Positions 50,639 to 61,693 of a stretch of 64,000 nucleotides of DNA are shown here, in pieces; within the stretch, counting starts at the first letter, position 1; each line of letters opens with the position of its first letter. The stretch covers positions 310,001 through 374,000 of the forward strand of contig JBCAML010000001.1 in NCBI GenBank assembly GCA_038503075.1. Reading direction: 5' to 3'. A model generated the notes under the pieces. The model was given only the letters and a program-made list of their open reading frames with translations. It was not told the DNA's origin and ran no database searches. Position numbers and translations under genes: made by a program. The stretch comes from Gyromitra esculenta. Its lineage: Eukaryota > Ascomycota > Pezizomycetes > Pezizales > Discinaceae.

Positions 50639-53600
50639 TCATTGTGGATGAAAAAGTGCCCAAAGACTTTCTGCTTCGTTAGGCGTTACCATCGATTCTA
50701 GTAGGCCGTATGCACAATCGATAACATCTTCTTCGATGCCGGTCTCCTGTACGGACCCCTCGCTGAATGCTAGTCGTGTCATGGCGACAAGGTGCTTGTG
50801 GCTGGTATTTGGACCTGCGAGCTTCGGTGCGCACTCTGAAGGGTGTGTTGTTAAGATCCCGTGAAGCAGTCGCACGGCCGAGTTAAGGAACTGAACACTA
50901 TTTTGAATCTTAGCTGTCTATTGTTAAGGGTTTTGAGGGTGTAGTTTTTGGTTCTTTTCTGTATATTAAACGTGCACTCTTTTCTTTTTTCTTCAACCGG
51001 GAAATCCCCAACTGTAAAGTGGGGGCAGCCCCATGAAAAAAAAAAAAAAGTGACAGGAGAAGAGCAAATAAACCAACACATACCTTTGGTCTCTTCCGAA
51101 TTTGAATTCATAAACTTCTTCTAGTTCCTCAGCAATTCTCTTTACCAATCTCGGCAGCGCATTCAAATGTTTTGCAAGTGCCATAACTCCTAGTTCTGTC
51201 CCTGCGACTCCTCCAAGGAACTGCAAGACCTCCTGTCGAAGATCCACAACCTGCACTCTAGTATACTTCGCCTCACCAGGTATGGGCTTTGGAGGATCAG
51301 CAAGGAGTCTGGTTGAGGCTTCAAGCAAATGCCCTTCATTTACTCGTTGGTCTGACTCGTTACTGCTGAGTGGGCCAAAAGAATCTTCTAGACAGCTGGT
51401 AGAGAGAATTGACGCCATGCATTGTATATGCCGAAGGGGCTGATTTGGGTTAAGCATCATCAGTGGGAAATCGGAGCGGATCCGTTTCCAGAACCTACAA
51501 ACTATTAAAATCGGACGAGATATCAGACGAAAGCTAGGGAGTTACCTCTTAGCGTATTGGCTATCCCTACTAAGCCCTAAAGCAATACCTTCCAGCAATC
51601 CTAAACATAGGTCGACGTCGATATCTTGCTCCAGCTTCCCCATATCCCTTTTCAGCATCGGGATAGCATTGATATCGATCGTCAACTGGATCAAGTCTAC
51701 TGCTTCTTCAAAAAAGTGATAACAGGTGCTACCTTGATCCCACACAATGCTGAATTGAAGCAACCCCAGGACTAAATTGAGAGCACCGTACTACTTGCTT
51801 CCTTTGTTAATAAATCAAATATGAATAAAGGCGTGACGAATTTAGAAGAAATGGCTAAGACGAAAGCTTACCAGCCTTTCTTGTAGACATTTTGACCAGA
51901 CAGAAAGAAGAACCCCGCATACGTCCGCTGAGAATTCCAATTTTGCAGCAGTTGATTGCAGCAATGTGACTTTGTCCTGGAAGAAAGTTGATAATGAAGT
52001 CCTAGGCGACGATGGTAACGAGAACCTTGTCAATGCTTCTAACGTCCGCTCCCCTCCAGGAACACATCTATGTGCCATTACTGCCTTGAAGAAATCAAAA
52101 CGATCATCATCTTTCCATAACTTCTCGAGCAATGCCTCGTCAACAATTTGTACTGGCTTATCGCTCATTGGTGTTGTTCTCGGTTGACTGAACGGCAATG
52201 CCATAATCGGGCTATCGTGAATTGATCTCTTTCTTTTTGTTCCCTTTGCCGGTGTCTTCCTACCCGTTTTCGAAGGACTAACCATCTCCTCGTCTTCAAA
52301 GCCATCCCTGAGAGTATAGCCCCAGCTATTTTTTTTTGGCGTCGACATAGGACTCTGCATAGTTCTAGGTCCGCTTGTAGTTGATCTATTAAATTTCATA
52401 CCATTCTCCCCAATCCCCACGGCCACAACCTGTTGCTGTCTCTTGCTCTTCGTTGCTAGACTTCTGTTCTGTTTTGCCGCTTCCTCGACTTCCCTCCGTA
52501 GGAATACTGCTTCGGTCTTTATACGTTCAGACTCAGCTTTGAGAGCTTCAGTCTCGCGTTTGTGTTCCTCGCGTTCCTCGCGCTGCAAGTTTGCCAACGA
52601 GTCGACGACACGCTGATGATCTCGCTCTAACCTTGTGATACTACTACGAACAACAGCGATCTCGCCAGTTTTTGATGTAACGGCACTCTGCGCATCGAGA
52701 AGGTCTTTTCGGAGCTGGTTGCGCTCTGCTTGTAGCTGTGTGAATTACTGTTAGCGACTAGTTGAAACAGCAAGAATAGTGGAAAATTTTGTCGTTTTCG
52801 TACCTGCCCAATTAATTCTCTAAACTCGTTTAGATGGATAGGATCCTGTGATAATGTTCGTTCTTCCTGATGTAGTTGCTGATTTGTGTAATAACAATTC
52901 GTGTCCACTAGTACCCCTTCAATCTCCATCATTTCTTCTCCATCAGGGCCAACAAGGGTCACTCTATCATCGTAAATCGCGTCAGTGGTCCCATACTGTT
53001 GACCATTCACGTCATAACCATCAAGACCCTGCCCTCCATATCCGTTCCCTCCACTTAAGTGCTGTTTGTCATCCTGAACCTGTGCCTCTGGTGCTACTGA
53101 ATCCCACAGCTCAGTTGTTTCATCAAACCCTCCATAGTCATCTGAAGATGGTAAATTCTCTACTGGTGGTGGCAATGGTGCGGGCTGATACTGCTGTGTT
53201 TGGCGGCTCGCATAGGGTAGTGTTGGTAGTGTTCGATAATCTGCTTGTATTGGTGGCCTGTATTCAGCCTGTCGTTGTTGGTACCTAGCTTGTTGCTGCT
53301 GCTGTGGTGGTCCGACGGGTAGCTGAGGTGGTAGCTGATGCTGTGGGCTTCTGTCCGTGCGATAGTACTGATATTGTCGATACTGATTTTGCTGTCTTTG
53401 CTTTTGCTGAGACTGTTGTTGGGTTTGTAGTTGTGATTGCGCGAACTGTGTGCCTCTTACAGCAGCATCTTCGAGAGCCTGGAGTTCATACTCAGGGAGA
53501 GCATCAAGCGTCGAGTCATCTGCAAAGTAATCCTCGTCCATTCCGAATTTCCATTTCCCTTCTGCTACGGTGGTGTAAGAGTTGGGCTTGAGTCGCAATT

Positions 53601-53658
53601 GGACGGGGTTTCCTCCTGGTGATGTTAGGGACTCCCGAGATGATTGTTGCCATGACAA
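50639..53658 (-). CDS. uvsD: DNA damage checkpoint protein ATRIP/UvsD/Rad26
   Basis: Predicted 877-residue partner of the ATR kinase (Mec1/Rad3), which recruits it to RPA-coated single-stranded DNA. Exons: 53658-52804, 52735-51872, 51790-51546, 51494-51084, 50897-50639. The acidic stretch FGMDEDYFADDSTLDALPEY (38-57) is the expected RPA70N-binding motif. A Gln-rich region (about 70-160) follows, then a coiled coil (about 286-375, rich in Glu, Lys and Arg), then the block WGYTLRDGFEDEEMVSPSK, known from fungal UvsD proteins. The last half is a helical repeat-like region ending in EAESLWALFHPQ. The third-exon acceptor (CAAGTAG) and the last acceptor (AAAATAG) were chosen because only they keep the frame. 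Identity rests on order of features and the DGFEDEE block. Confidence 0.85.
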
Positions 53659-54039
53659 GGGATGTCGATCTCTTTAGTTTGCCTCACGTGATATCAGGGA
53701 TTGCCCAACCAGGCAGGATCCCGGTCCCACGGAAACATGTTTCACGAACACCTCCGACCTCTCACACATAGGATAACTGCATGGATCCTGGAAAGCTACG
53801 TTTATTGGAGAGATAGAGAGAGGAGATAATGTAAATTTATGAACACTACACCAGATAAACGAGAAGCCCCAACACCATTTTTTGGAGAGAAGCAAGGCAC
53901 CAATTGGCGTATTCTACAGAATCTCCAACAAAAGAGACCCAAAAAGAAAGCATCCTACTGCATATCAACATTTGTATTTTTTGTTTAGAGCATAATTTCC
54001 GAAAATCTACCAAACTCCTCCACTTTACTGTTTTAAAAT
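53659..54039. other. Intergenic between MDH and ATRIP genes
   Basis: 381 bases carry the ATRIP promoter and the MDH 3' region. No gene. Confidence 0.6.
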
Positions 54040-55423
54040 TTACGGGTTGGCCTTGACGAATTCCTTGCCCTATATTTCCTCAAAGTTAGAAGCATATTTT
54101 ATTTGGGCATGCAAGTGTGTTAGGCTTACCTTCGCGATGTTCTTGGCAAGATCCTTCAATGCAGCAGCGATCAAACCCTCCTCGTATTCGTCGACCGCCC
54201 CAACGGGATGGATGGTCTTGACACCCTCGGGGCCAAGCTCGACCTTAGAGGAGAAGAATTCGCAGCCCTGGTCCTTGTACAATGGGCTCTCAACGAAAGT
54301 TGGTTCAATAACGCCCTTCTCGCCCTGAGCAGCACGGAGGAGCGCATCGGCCATCCTGGAACCAGCGTAGGCCATAGAGAGAGTAGCGGAACCAGCACCA
54401 TCCTTCGCCTTAACAACCTCGTCCCCACCGAACTGGATACGGTTAACAAGCTGGTCACGGGCATCACCGCTGATATCTTTGTGGTTTGATTGGGATAGCA
54501 GAGGGACAATGGTAACACCAGAGTGGCCACCGATGACTGTCACTTCCTCGTTGGCTGGATCGGTGCTTTTGACCTCAGAGATGAAACGTGAAGCACGGAC
54601 AACGTCGAGAGTAGTGACACCGAAGAGACGCTTAGGATCATATACGCCCTTGGACTTGAAGACCTATATATCCATTTTGTTAGAATATTGCGTAACACGT
54701 AAGCTAGGTAAGAGCAAAACGGAGTAAGCGTACCTCAGCAGTAATAGGAACGGTAGAGTTCACAGGGTTAGCAATGACGAGGATTTTGGCCTTTGGCGAA
54801 TGGTCAGCAGCAGCCTTGGCCAGATCACGGACGATAGAGGCGTTAGTGTTGAACAAATCTATGAAAGTAGGAGTTAGTAATTATGTACATCGGGATAGGA
54901 TTTATTAGTCCTCTCTACCATCACGGGTCATTCCAGGCTTGCGGGGGACACCAGCGGGGATGAGGACGATCTCGGCGCCCTCAAGCGCAGCCTTCAATCC
55001 CTCGGGGCCGGCATTATAACCAGTAACCTTGCTCTTAGTATTGACATGAGAGATATCAGCGGCGACGCCTGAATATATCAATCAGCGATTACAGCCTTAA
55101 GTGAACTAAAGTGAGGTGTGTTGAATAATACCAGGCCCTCCACGGATATCGTACAAAGCCAAATCCGAAACTCTAGGATTCAACTTCAAGAGTAGGGAAA
55201 GAGGTTGCCCGATACCACCAGCAGCACCAAGGACGGTGACCTTAGAGTTCTACATTCGCGATAAATATCAGTTGCCGGCTTGTAACCATGAATAAGCAAA
55301 AAAAGTGAATAGGAAAAAATTTTCGTCTCCAGAAACTGAATAGGTTGACCGGGGAAGTGGTACCTGTTGAGCAGAAATAGAGAAGCAGCGCCTCTGGGCG
55401 GTAGAGAAAGCGGATCTAAACAT
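54040..55423 (-). CDS. mdh1: Mitochondrial malate dehydrogenase
   Basis: Predicted 338-residue NAD-dependent enzyme of the citric acid cycle, interconverting malate and oxaloacetate. Six exons: 55423-55364, 55249-55132, 55068-54919, 54858-54734, 54663-54130, 54069-54040. A basic, Ser/Arg-rich presequence ([20 protein letters not shown]) is wholly encoded by exon 1. Next comes [16 protein letters not shown] with the NAD-binding GAAGGIG (28-34), substrate-binding [23 protein letters not shown], and the catalytic His198 in [11 protein letters not shown]. The last exon supplies only GKEFVKANP. Length and all motifs match mitochondrial rather than cytosolic MDH. Codon use is biased as in highly expressed genes. 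Confidence 0.97.
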
Positions 55424-56819
55424 ATTGGATAGATATATTATTCTGATGGGATTGAATGAGGGAAAGTGAAGCGCTTAGTTCTACTATACTGGAGAAGATA
55501 TAGATGAAGCGGTTGATGATGGCCAGTGAGGTGTACAAAGCGTGGAAGTGGTGAGAGACTTTCGATTGCTGTAAGACCAAGGTCACGGGTATTCGACGTC
55601 CGAGGTTAGTGGGGGGTTGTGGCTTGGCGAAATGTCAAATCCCTCAGTACCGAGTAACATGATGGTGGGACAAAGATTTGCTTCTCCACGCTTTTTGATT
55701 TTCGCAACCTCTGACTTCTGGTATTGAAGGACCTTCATTGGCTTGTGCCTGGGTATTTTGTTGATTTGCTTATTGTTGTGAGTTCATGATTTCCTCGTGG
55801 CCCATTTGGTATTAATATGCAGACATCGACCTCTACTTTAAATGCTAAAATCCTGAATTTTACTTACATCTACTTTAGGTTTTGAACAAAACTAGCTGTT
55901 TCGGTAGATGTTTAGTACGTGTCGACTATCGAGTGATATTTCGTGAACTTGATCAGGAACAAAGGGATATTGTTGTTTGTCGTACCCCAATCATAGCGGT
56001 TGCCTAGTTAGGTCATTAAGGCAATACTATATGTATATGGTGCCATTGAATGGAGATGCTGTCTGAGTAATCCTTATCCGTTGATAAAGTCAAAATCTAT
56101 ACTACAAAAGCGTAATTTATGTGCTTGTCGCTTCAAATGGATGGTGCGTAGTCTTATCCCTGGGTTTGAATCAATCGAGGCAGGAAAACAGGTTAGTTGG
56201 AGGAACTAGTAACCCTATAATACCAAATTGGATAAAACGTGAGTTTAGGAAAAGAGTTAAGGGAAATCAGTATTTTTTTAAAAAACCTATATCAGATACA
56301 TGTAGGCTTCTCTAATTTACGTACATGGATGTTTCGAAGGACGCCTGTCAGAAGGTCGGGTATATACTGGCAGGAAAAATTATTTAAGTGATAATGACGC
56401 TATAGTTATGTGTTACCGTGTCGGCTCACAAGTTGAATTTTGATAAGTGGAACTTTACCATTCAGGCCTCGCTGGTCCGGCCGTAAGGCTATAATTTTTC
56501 TTTCGCCGCGGCCGTGAATGTCGGGCTATGACACTCTTTTCAGATTTTTATAGTAGCTTCGTTATATGACTCAAAATACACATACTGAGATAAGCTCATT
56601 CTTGTCCCCTACCTTTGGTTGTTGCCTGCGGTAGTAAGCTGCTGGTATGGGACTTGGCACGAAATGACGTGTAATACCGAGAGATATATGTAACTTCTGT
56701 GTTGTTTTAGCTAAGATCCCTTGCATCCCCAGAACAACCTAAAGTTCTTATTCACGCCTTCAACATCCAAAGTATCCCCATTCCCTATACACCAATTCTA
56801 TCCACCAGATATACCAGTT
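55424..56819. other. Intergenic, left flank of the membrane-protein array
   Basis: This includes the MDH promoter (55424-55800) and AT-rich DNA. A frame at 56121-56315 matches nothing. Immediately before gene A the sequence is C-rich (CACCA/CCAC words). Confidence 0.55.
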
Positions 56820-57531
56820 ATGCACATGGATTTTGGTTCTGAACTCCCGGATCTCAAACCCTTTAGCACGAGTACCAAACTCGAAGTCACCCAAGGCCTA
56901 GCAGCCGATACAGTGGTTGCAGAAGGAGATCTTCCCTCGAATACCATTCAAAACTTCTTCCGTCTTCTCCAGGGTTTTGTCTTATTGATGAACCTCAGCC
57001 TTGAGGCATACCTTCCAGAATGCCATTCGATGCATAAAGTCGTCGGAACATTGGTTCTACCTCCGTGTCTACAGCCCATACTTTTATTATGTGTGTTAAC
57101 AGAATTTTCAGTGCGCCTCTGCCTTCCCGTACGTTCTCATCTGCATTGGCTTCTCAAGAATGATTAGAAAGAACTCCTTGTGCGTTGCCCTTATCCTTCG
57201 CCTGGGGAGATAACTGACGGACCCCTAACAAAAGCGCACGCATCACTCTCAATATTGTCGACCAGCTTTTCTGCAATGCATTCGGATTTGTGGTCCTCGA
57301 TCTTTATCTTGGCCGGACTAATAAGTGCATTCTGAGTAATACTCGTGATCTTTGGCCCCAGGCTCTCACTTCGTGCGTATACACTTGCCTTATGCTTTTA
57401 TTTCAGGTAGTATGTAGATTTACTCAAAATAATGGATTAGTTTTCTATTTTTCGGATCCTATTTTGTGGACACGAGCTACTCGTTTAGACATGATGAGAT
57501 ACAAGCACATGACTATGAGGGCATGGGTTAG
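56820..57531 (+). CDS. Array gene A: small three-helix membrane protein, unknown family
   Basis: Predicted 144 residues in four exons: 56820-57053, 57112-57179, 57235-57324, 57489-57531. An N-terminal polar region (1-45) is followed by helix 1 (FFRLLQGFVLLMNLSLEAYL) ending in PECHSMHKV, helix 2 in exon 2 (CASAFPYVLIC) and helix 3 in exon 3 (IVDQLFCNAFGFVV), with a short acidic tail. Same-order motifs, helix positions and a 68-base second exon recur in genes B and C, which is the main evidence that the frames are real: this gene's exons were located by their likeness to those of B and C. Intron 1 is phase 0 and intron 2 phase 2 in all three. The last exon is the weakest, chosen because its ending (HDYEGMG) resembles that of gene C (DHYEGVEG). 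The helix-1 and AYLPECH pattern is loosely reminiscent of MARVEL-type fungal proteins, but only three helices are seen. Confidence 0.7.
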
Positions 57532-57852
57532 TTGTTTGGAATGCGTCTGTTTGTTTAGTCTAGCTTCAAGATGGCTCTTCTACATATGTTCGTCGACGCA
57601 ATAAAGATGCTGTTGAATTAGAAACATCGTGTCCCTCATCCAAGAAAAAGTGATTGTATCCGTATCTCCATGCCAAATTTTCATGCCGAATGCCGCTATG
57701 GCGTAGACTATATCTCTTCTAAGTCCTCAGCGAGCTAAGTGAAGTAGAAGGGCCACTAATCATGCCATCCGTATGATCCCTTTAAATATTTACACTTGCT
57801 TCTACTCCACTTTTCTCATCTCGTAAATCTGCCCACCAGAGAAATACTAACC
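57532..57852. other. Spacer between array genes A and B
   Basis: About 320 bases. A TATA-like TTTAAATATTT lies at 57781-57791, about 60 bases before the start codon of gene B, followed by a CT/CA-rich leader. Nothing else seen. Confidence 0.5.
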
Positions 57853-58644
57853 ATGTCTTCCGATTCTGCCAAGAACACACACAGTGCTAGCTACTCCAGC
57901 AGCTTTGAGATGCGCCGAATGGGTGCCGAATTCGACCGTTCATCGATTCCTCTTCCTGATATGGAGCATACGCGTATGAAGGTCGCTGATCATGTTCTGA
58001 CCATTCTTCAATACTATGTCATGATTTTTATTCTCGGTGTCGAGGGCCATCTCCCAGAGTGCCATTGGACGCACAACGTGCTCGTATATTTGCCAGTGGT
58101 ATGTGCCTGGTGATCCTAGAGCTCTGTTTTACAGATGAGTTTATGCATTGACGAGCTGGAGAATATACACAGTGTTTAAGTGCATTCCCTTATGTCTTTT
58201 TGTGTATGTACTTCACTGACATTAACGACAAGAATCGCATGTGAGTATCAAGTCTTTATTCGTTCCTCACAGCACCTCATCATTAAAATACAAAGCTAAT
58301 ATAGTAGTAGTGCAAAGATTACTAGTCGTATTGTGGATCAGTCCTTCGCAAACGCATTCACATTTGTTACTATCAAACTTGGCCGCAACGAGGTATGCGG
58401 GAGCAGCGTAAGGCTTTGGAATAAATTCACTGCTGTGTACGTACATGCGTATTCAAATACCTCATTTATCGGTTTTCAAATAGGCTGATTATTTGGTGAT
58501 CAATATAGAGTGTTATTTTGCGGAACTTGTCTCGTGAATTATTTCAGATTGAAAGAGTTGGCTGAAGTAGCCGTATGCGCAAGCACTGAGCCTAGAGCTG
58601 AATGCTCGCCAGAAATTTCAGAGGATGTCAACTCGAAAGATTAG
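57853..58644 (+). CDS. Array gene B: small three-helix membrane protein, paralogue of A and C
   Basis: Predicted 162 residues in four exons: 57853-58098, 58173-58240, 58305-58392, 58558-58644. A Ser-rich, polar N-terminus (1-42) precedes helix 1 (LTILQYYVMIFILGVEGHLP) and PECHWTHNV, nearly the same as PECHSMHKV in gene A. Exon 2 is again 68 bases and encodes CLSAFPYVFLC (A: CASAFPYVLIC); exon 3 encodes IVDQSFANAFTFVT (A: IVDQLFCNAFGFVV). The tail is acidic and Cys/Ser/Glu-rich. Intron 3 acceptor is less certain: AG at 58557 keeps the frame, while the nearer TTTCAG would stop at once. A TATA-like site lies about 60 bases upstream. Confidence 0.72.
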
Positions 58645-59138
58645 ACTTGGAGATTATTTTGTTTTTGGAAATAGGGCGTTAAGAAGGCCCTAGTGTTTGT
58701 GGTTGCCGTGTTGAGTTTGACGAGTTTGGAGGACTCAAATGGAAAGCTATATTAACTAATGGTTTTTCATGTATTGAACCCGCACACATGGAATGGCAAC
58801 GTCGAAGTTCAGGAAGTGTATTTTCTAGGTTAATTAAGGACTACGCGCAAAGAGCCTTGGGGCAGGGGAAATGGCGAGCTACCGTGTCGAGGTTCTAGAG
58901 GCCTTTGAATGTATATACGTACACATGTGTGGTGGCGTCAAAACTAACACCAAGCCCCCCAATTCCCTAATATACGTATTCTTGTTTTCCCCCGCGCTGA
59001 ATGCATTCTGTATCCGACATCCAACGGCAAAAACGTATTACTTAATCTTGGACTAGTTAGCATATATAGTATATCACCTCCATAAGCTCAAACCTCATTC
59101 AGTCGTTTCTCATACACCTCACCCAACTCATCAGAAAA
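58645..59138. other. Spacer between array genes B and C
   Basis: 494 bases with no convincing gene. A TATATATAGTATAT stretch near 59058-59071 sits about 75 bases upstream of gene C and could be its TATA region. CT/CAC-rich leader follows. Confidence 0.5.
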
Positions 59139-59975
59139 ATGACAACCAAGCTCCCTAATAATGCTCCTCCTATCGAGCTCAAGCCAAAGAATTCTGATAT
59201 TCATATTAAAGCTGAATTTCCCACTACTCCTCGCCCGTTCCAAGAACTCTCCGTTCGTTCAGGCTCCACTTTTTACTTTTTACGGAAGCTTCAGCTTTTT
59301 ACTTTACTTATCAATATTGTTGAGGGTGTTCGTCTCGACCCTCAATACCGTGACTCGATGCATGATGTCCTAATAGGCTTGGTATGGAATCGATACCTGA
59401 ATCTCGTTTTTTGTAATAAGAGTTTACTGGCGAAAGAGCAAAGTGTCTTGTCGGGCTCCCATACATCTTGCTCTGCATTTATTGCTCTGATTCTGCATTA
59501 GATAACAACGCGTAAGTATTACTGTGTCCTATACCCCCTCCGATGCCTGCTATAACACCTCGGTGTTTAGAAATCGGGCCCGAAGCATTAGTAGATACTG
59601 GCTTGTATTCCGTATCTTCGACTATTTCTTTGCACACACATTTGTATATTGCATTGCGGTCAGAATTCATACTGAAGTAGGCTTGATGGGTCAATTGTCC
59701 CGTGTTCGGCCATACTGCATTGCTTCGTACGTAAATATACCTACACTCATCCTTCGTAGATAACTTTAAATGAGACTAGACTAACTATACCCCGCTCGCG
59801 AGTTAGGACATTGTTCTTCATTACCTCTTTAATAAATTTTCTACAGAGTCCGCCTGAAAGTCTCACTACAGATAGCTTGCGCTGTGGTAGTCCAGCCCTC
59901 CCGGGCCTGCTCCTTGATAGTGACCATTATGAAGGGGTTGAAGGTCAGTTATACAGCCTTTGCATTTCTTGCTGA
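59139..59975 (+). CDS. Array gene C: small three-helix membrane protein, diverged paralogue of A and B
   Basis: Predicted 181 residues in four exons: 59139-59381, 59444-59511, 59571-59676, 59847-59975. Helix 1 (FLRKLQLFTLLINIVEGVRL) ends in DSMHDVLIGL, matching the SMH-x-V pattern of gene A while lacking the PEC part. Exon 2, once more exactly 68 bases, gives CLVGLPYILLC; exon 3 gives IFDYFFAHTFVYCI, aligned with IVDQ-F-A-F in A and B but preceded by a six-residue insertion. The last exon encodes a Ser/Pro/Leu-rich tail ending in DHYEGVEGQLYSLCISC. It is the most diverged of the three. The last intron is 170 bases, longer than its counterparts in A and about as long as that in B. Confidence 0.7.
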
Positions 59976-60776
59976 AGTCGTAATATACTAATAAGGTTTA
60001 GAACCCAAATCTCTACCATCAAGTATCAAAAATCTAACTTCTGAGCTAGACGGCAATATCGGTAAAAGCGAGTTCCTTGGTTAACCTAAGAGCCTCACAA
60101 TTCCCCATAGCCGACAGGTTACCAAGCCTAGAGGCCAAAGTAACTAACGTGTGTGTTATATGGGAAGGATGAACAATTGGTTTACAAGTTCTACAGCTTG
60201 GAGAGGTGACCTTAGAGGGTATGGTAGATAACATGGGTGGCTTCTCGTGGATCTTTCGGATGAAAATAGTTAGGGGAGGAATGGCACAATTCATGTATAA
60301 ACCCCTCAAATTCCACGAGAGCAGGGTACACAGTATTTTAATATGAATTGCCGTTTATATTGCTTATATTTTACCCGTAAAAGAAAGAAACCTCTCTGAG
60401 AGGTTTATGAAAATTCCTAGTACTCATTGATCATTTAGTTACTCGGCTCAACGAAAGGAATTTAGACACCCAATTCTGATATAGAGTACCGGCACTTTCG
60501 CCAACTGGATATATCCTCTGCATATAGAACCCTTATGTCCTGTTTTTAGCGTCAATCTTATACTTCAGCCTAGATAAGTACATGTAGTTATGGCGTATGA
60601 CCGCGAAATACCTCCCAACCCAATTCTTTTCATTTCATTCTGTTCCACCTCCTGGTCAAGGAGTGTCACAATACCTCAGCATTTCGTTTGCTGTGATCTA
60701 GATCGACTTTATTCTCTTTAAGAAAATTAAAATACCTTGCCTCAGATAATAGTCATCCACTCTTAAGATCTTATCG
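59976..60776. other. Spacer between array gene C and gene D
   Basis: 801 bases. A minus-strand frame at 60046-60309 matches nothing. A perfect 8-bp hairpin (AAACCTCT-CTG-AGAGGTTT) lies at 60388-60406. An inverted copy of the dispersed TACATGTAC motif lies at 60573-60590. CT-rich DNA near 60610-60660 may be the promoter of gene D. Confidence 0.5.
60573..60590 (-). repeat. Dispersed TACATGTAC motif, inverted copy 3
   Basis: On the minus strand it reads TAACTACATGTACTTATC, differing by two bases from copy 1 at 37006-37023. Confidence 0.35.
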
Positions 60777-61693
60777 ATGGCGGATCAGGAACCGATATCA
60801 CCCCGTGATATTCATATCAGCCGGCAGCTCCAATATCATACCAGGATCATCAGGGATGAAATCGAATCTTACGACAGGGTCATTTTGTTCCTTCGCATAT
60901 TCTCAATCTGGATTGGTATTTCGTCGATTGCTATTGCTGGTAAAGGCAAAATGGTGCCTGAATTCATGAGCAACGGAGTAGAGATATTACATCCGATAGT
61001 ATTTATGGTTACTGTATGTTGCCGAGCGCTACGCTCTACTCTACTCATGTTTAGTTTTGATTCTTGAAATATGGCGAGTCAACAGTAACAGCAGTAGTTT
61101 TCTAACTAGTTCCAGGGTTGTTTAGCGGTTTGTTTTGCAGCTCTGGGCGTTATTGTTCATTCTTGCGGGAAGAGTTGCTTTGAATTCTATATGTGAGTTC
61201 CATATAATCCAAGATGATAATCTTTTTTCGGGGTTCTAACGTCACCTTAAACAGTTTTATGGCTATTTCAGATCTTTCAATTGCATTCTGCATTATAATC
61301 CCGGTATTGTATATCAGATTTGCTATCCCGATTTGGACTGTAATACTCACATTCTTTCTTTGGTAAGGATCATATTATTCATTCAATATTAGAGTCTCTG
61401 CCTTCACCGAAAACACTCTCACTTTGCTCTGAGAAATGTAAGCTAATTTTCGCAACCCGGCTCAAACCATATCTAGGGCCCTCTCTGTGGCTTTGTTTGC
61501 TATGGATGTTGTTCAATGCTCCAAGTATAAAAACTACAGGTCTGCTTGCAATAGTTCAATTCTTCCGTACTCAAGTCTCCTCGGCGAACACCCTACAACC
61601 AATTCCACTGCAGCAACTAGATCTGCGATGACTAGCAGTAGTGCATATAGCAACGACGGTTTTAGGCGTGTTTCCACCGGTATGAGTTCTTAG
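60777..61693 (+). CDS. Gene D: tetraspan membrane protein, possibly MARVEL-like
   Basis: Predicted 198 residues in four exons: 60777-61013, 61141-61192, 61272-61362, 61477-61693. A polar N-terminus (1-32) is followed by helix 1 (VILFLRIFSIWIGISSIAIA), helix 2 across the first intron (IVFMVT joined to LWALLFILAGRVALNSI), helix 3 (LSIAFCIIIPVLYIRFAI) and helix 4 (WTVILTFFLWALSVALFAMD). The tail is rich in Ser, Thr and Asn and ends GMSS. All introns are GT-AG and keep the frame. Four evenly spaced helices with short loops and cytosolic ends fit the MARVEL-type architecture common in fungi, but I see no diagnostic residue. It shares four-exon layout with A-C but not their sequence motifs. Confidence 0.7.

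Noticed and set aside
58551..58557. Acceptor TTTCAG at 58547 for gene B exon 4
   Set aside because: Used with the phase-0 donor it stops within six codons; the AG ten bases later keeps a 28-residue tail open.
60046..60309. 87-codon minus-strand frame between genes C and D
   Set aside because: No domain, and opposite to the direction of all neighbours; no splice structure found.
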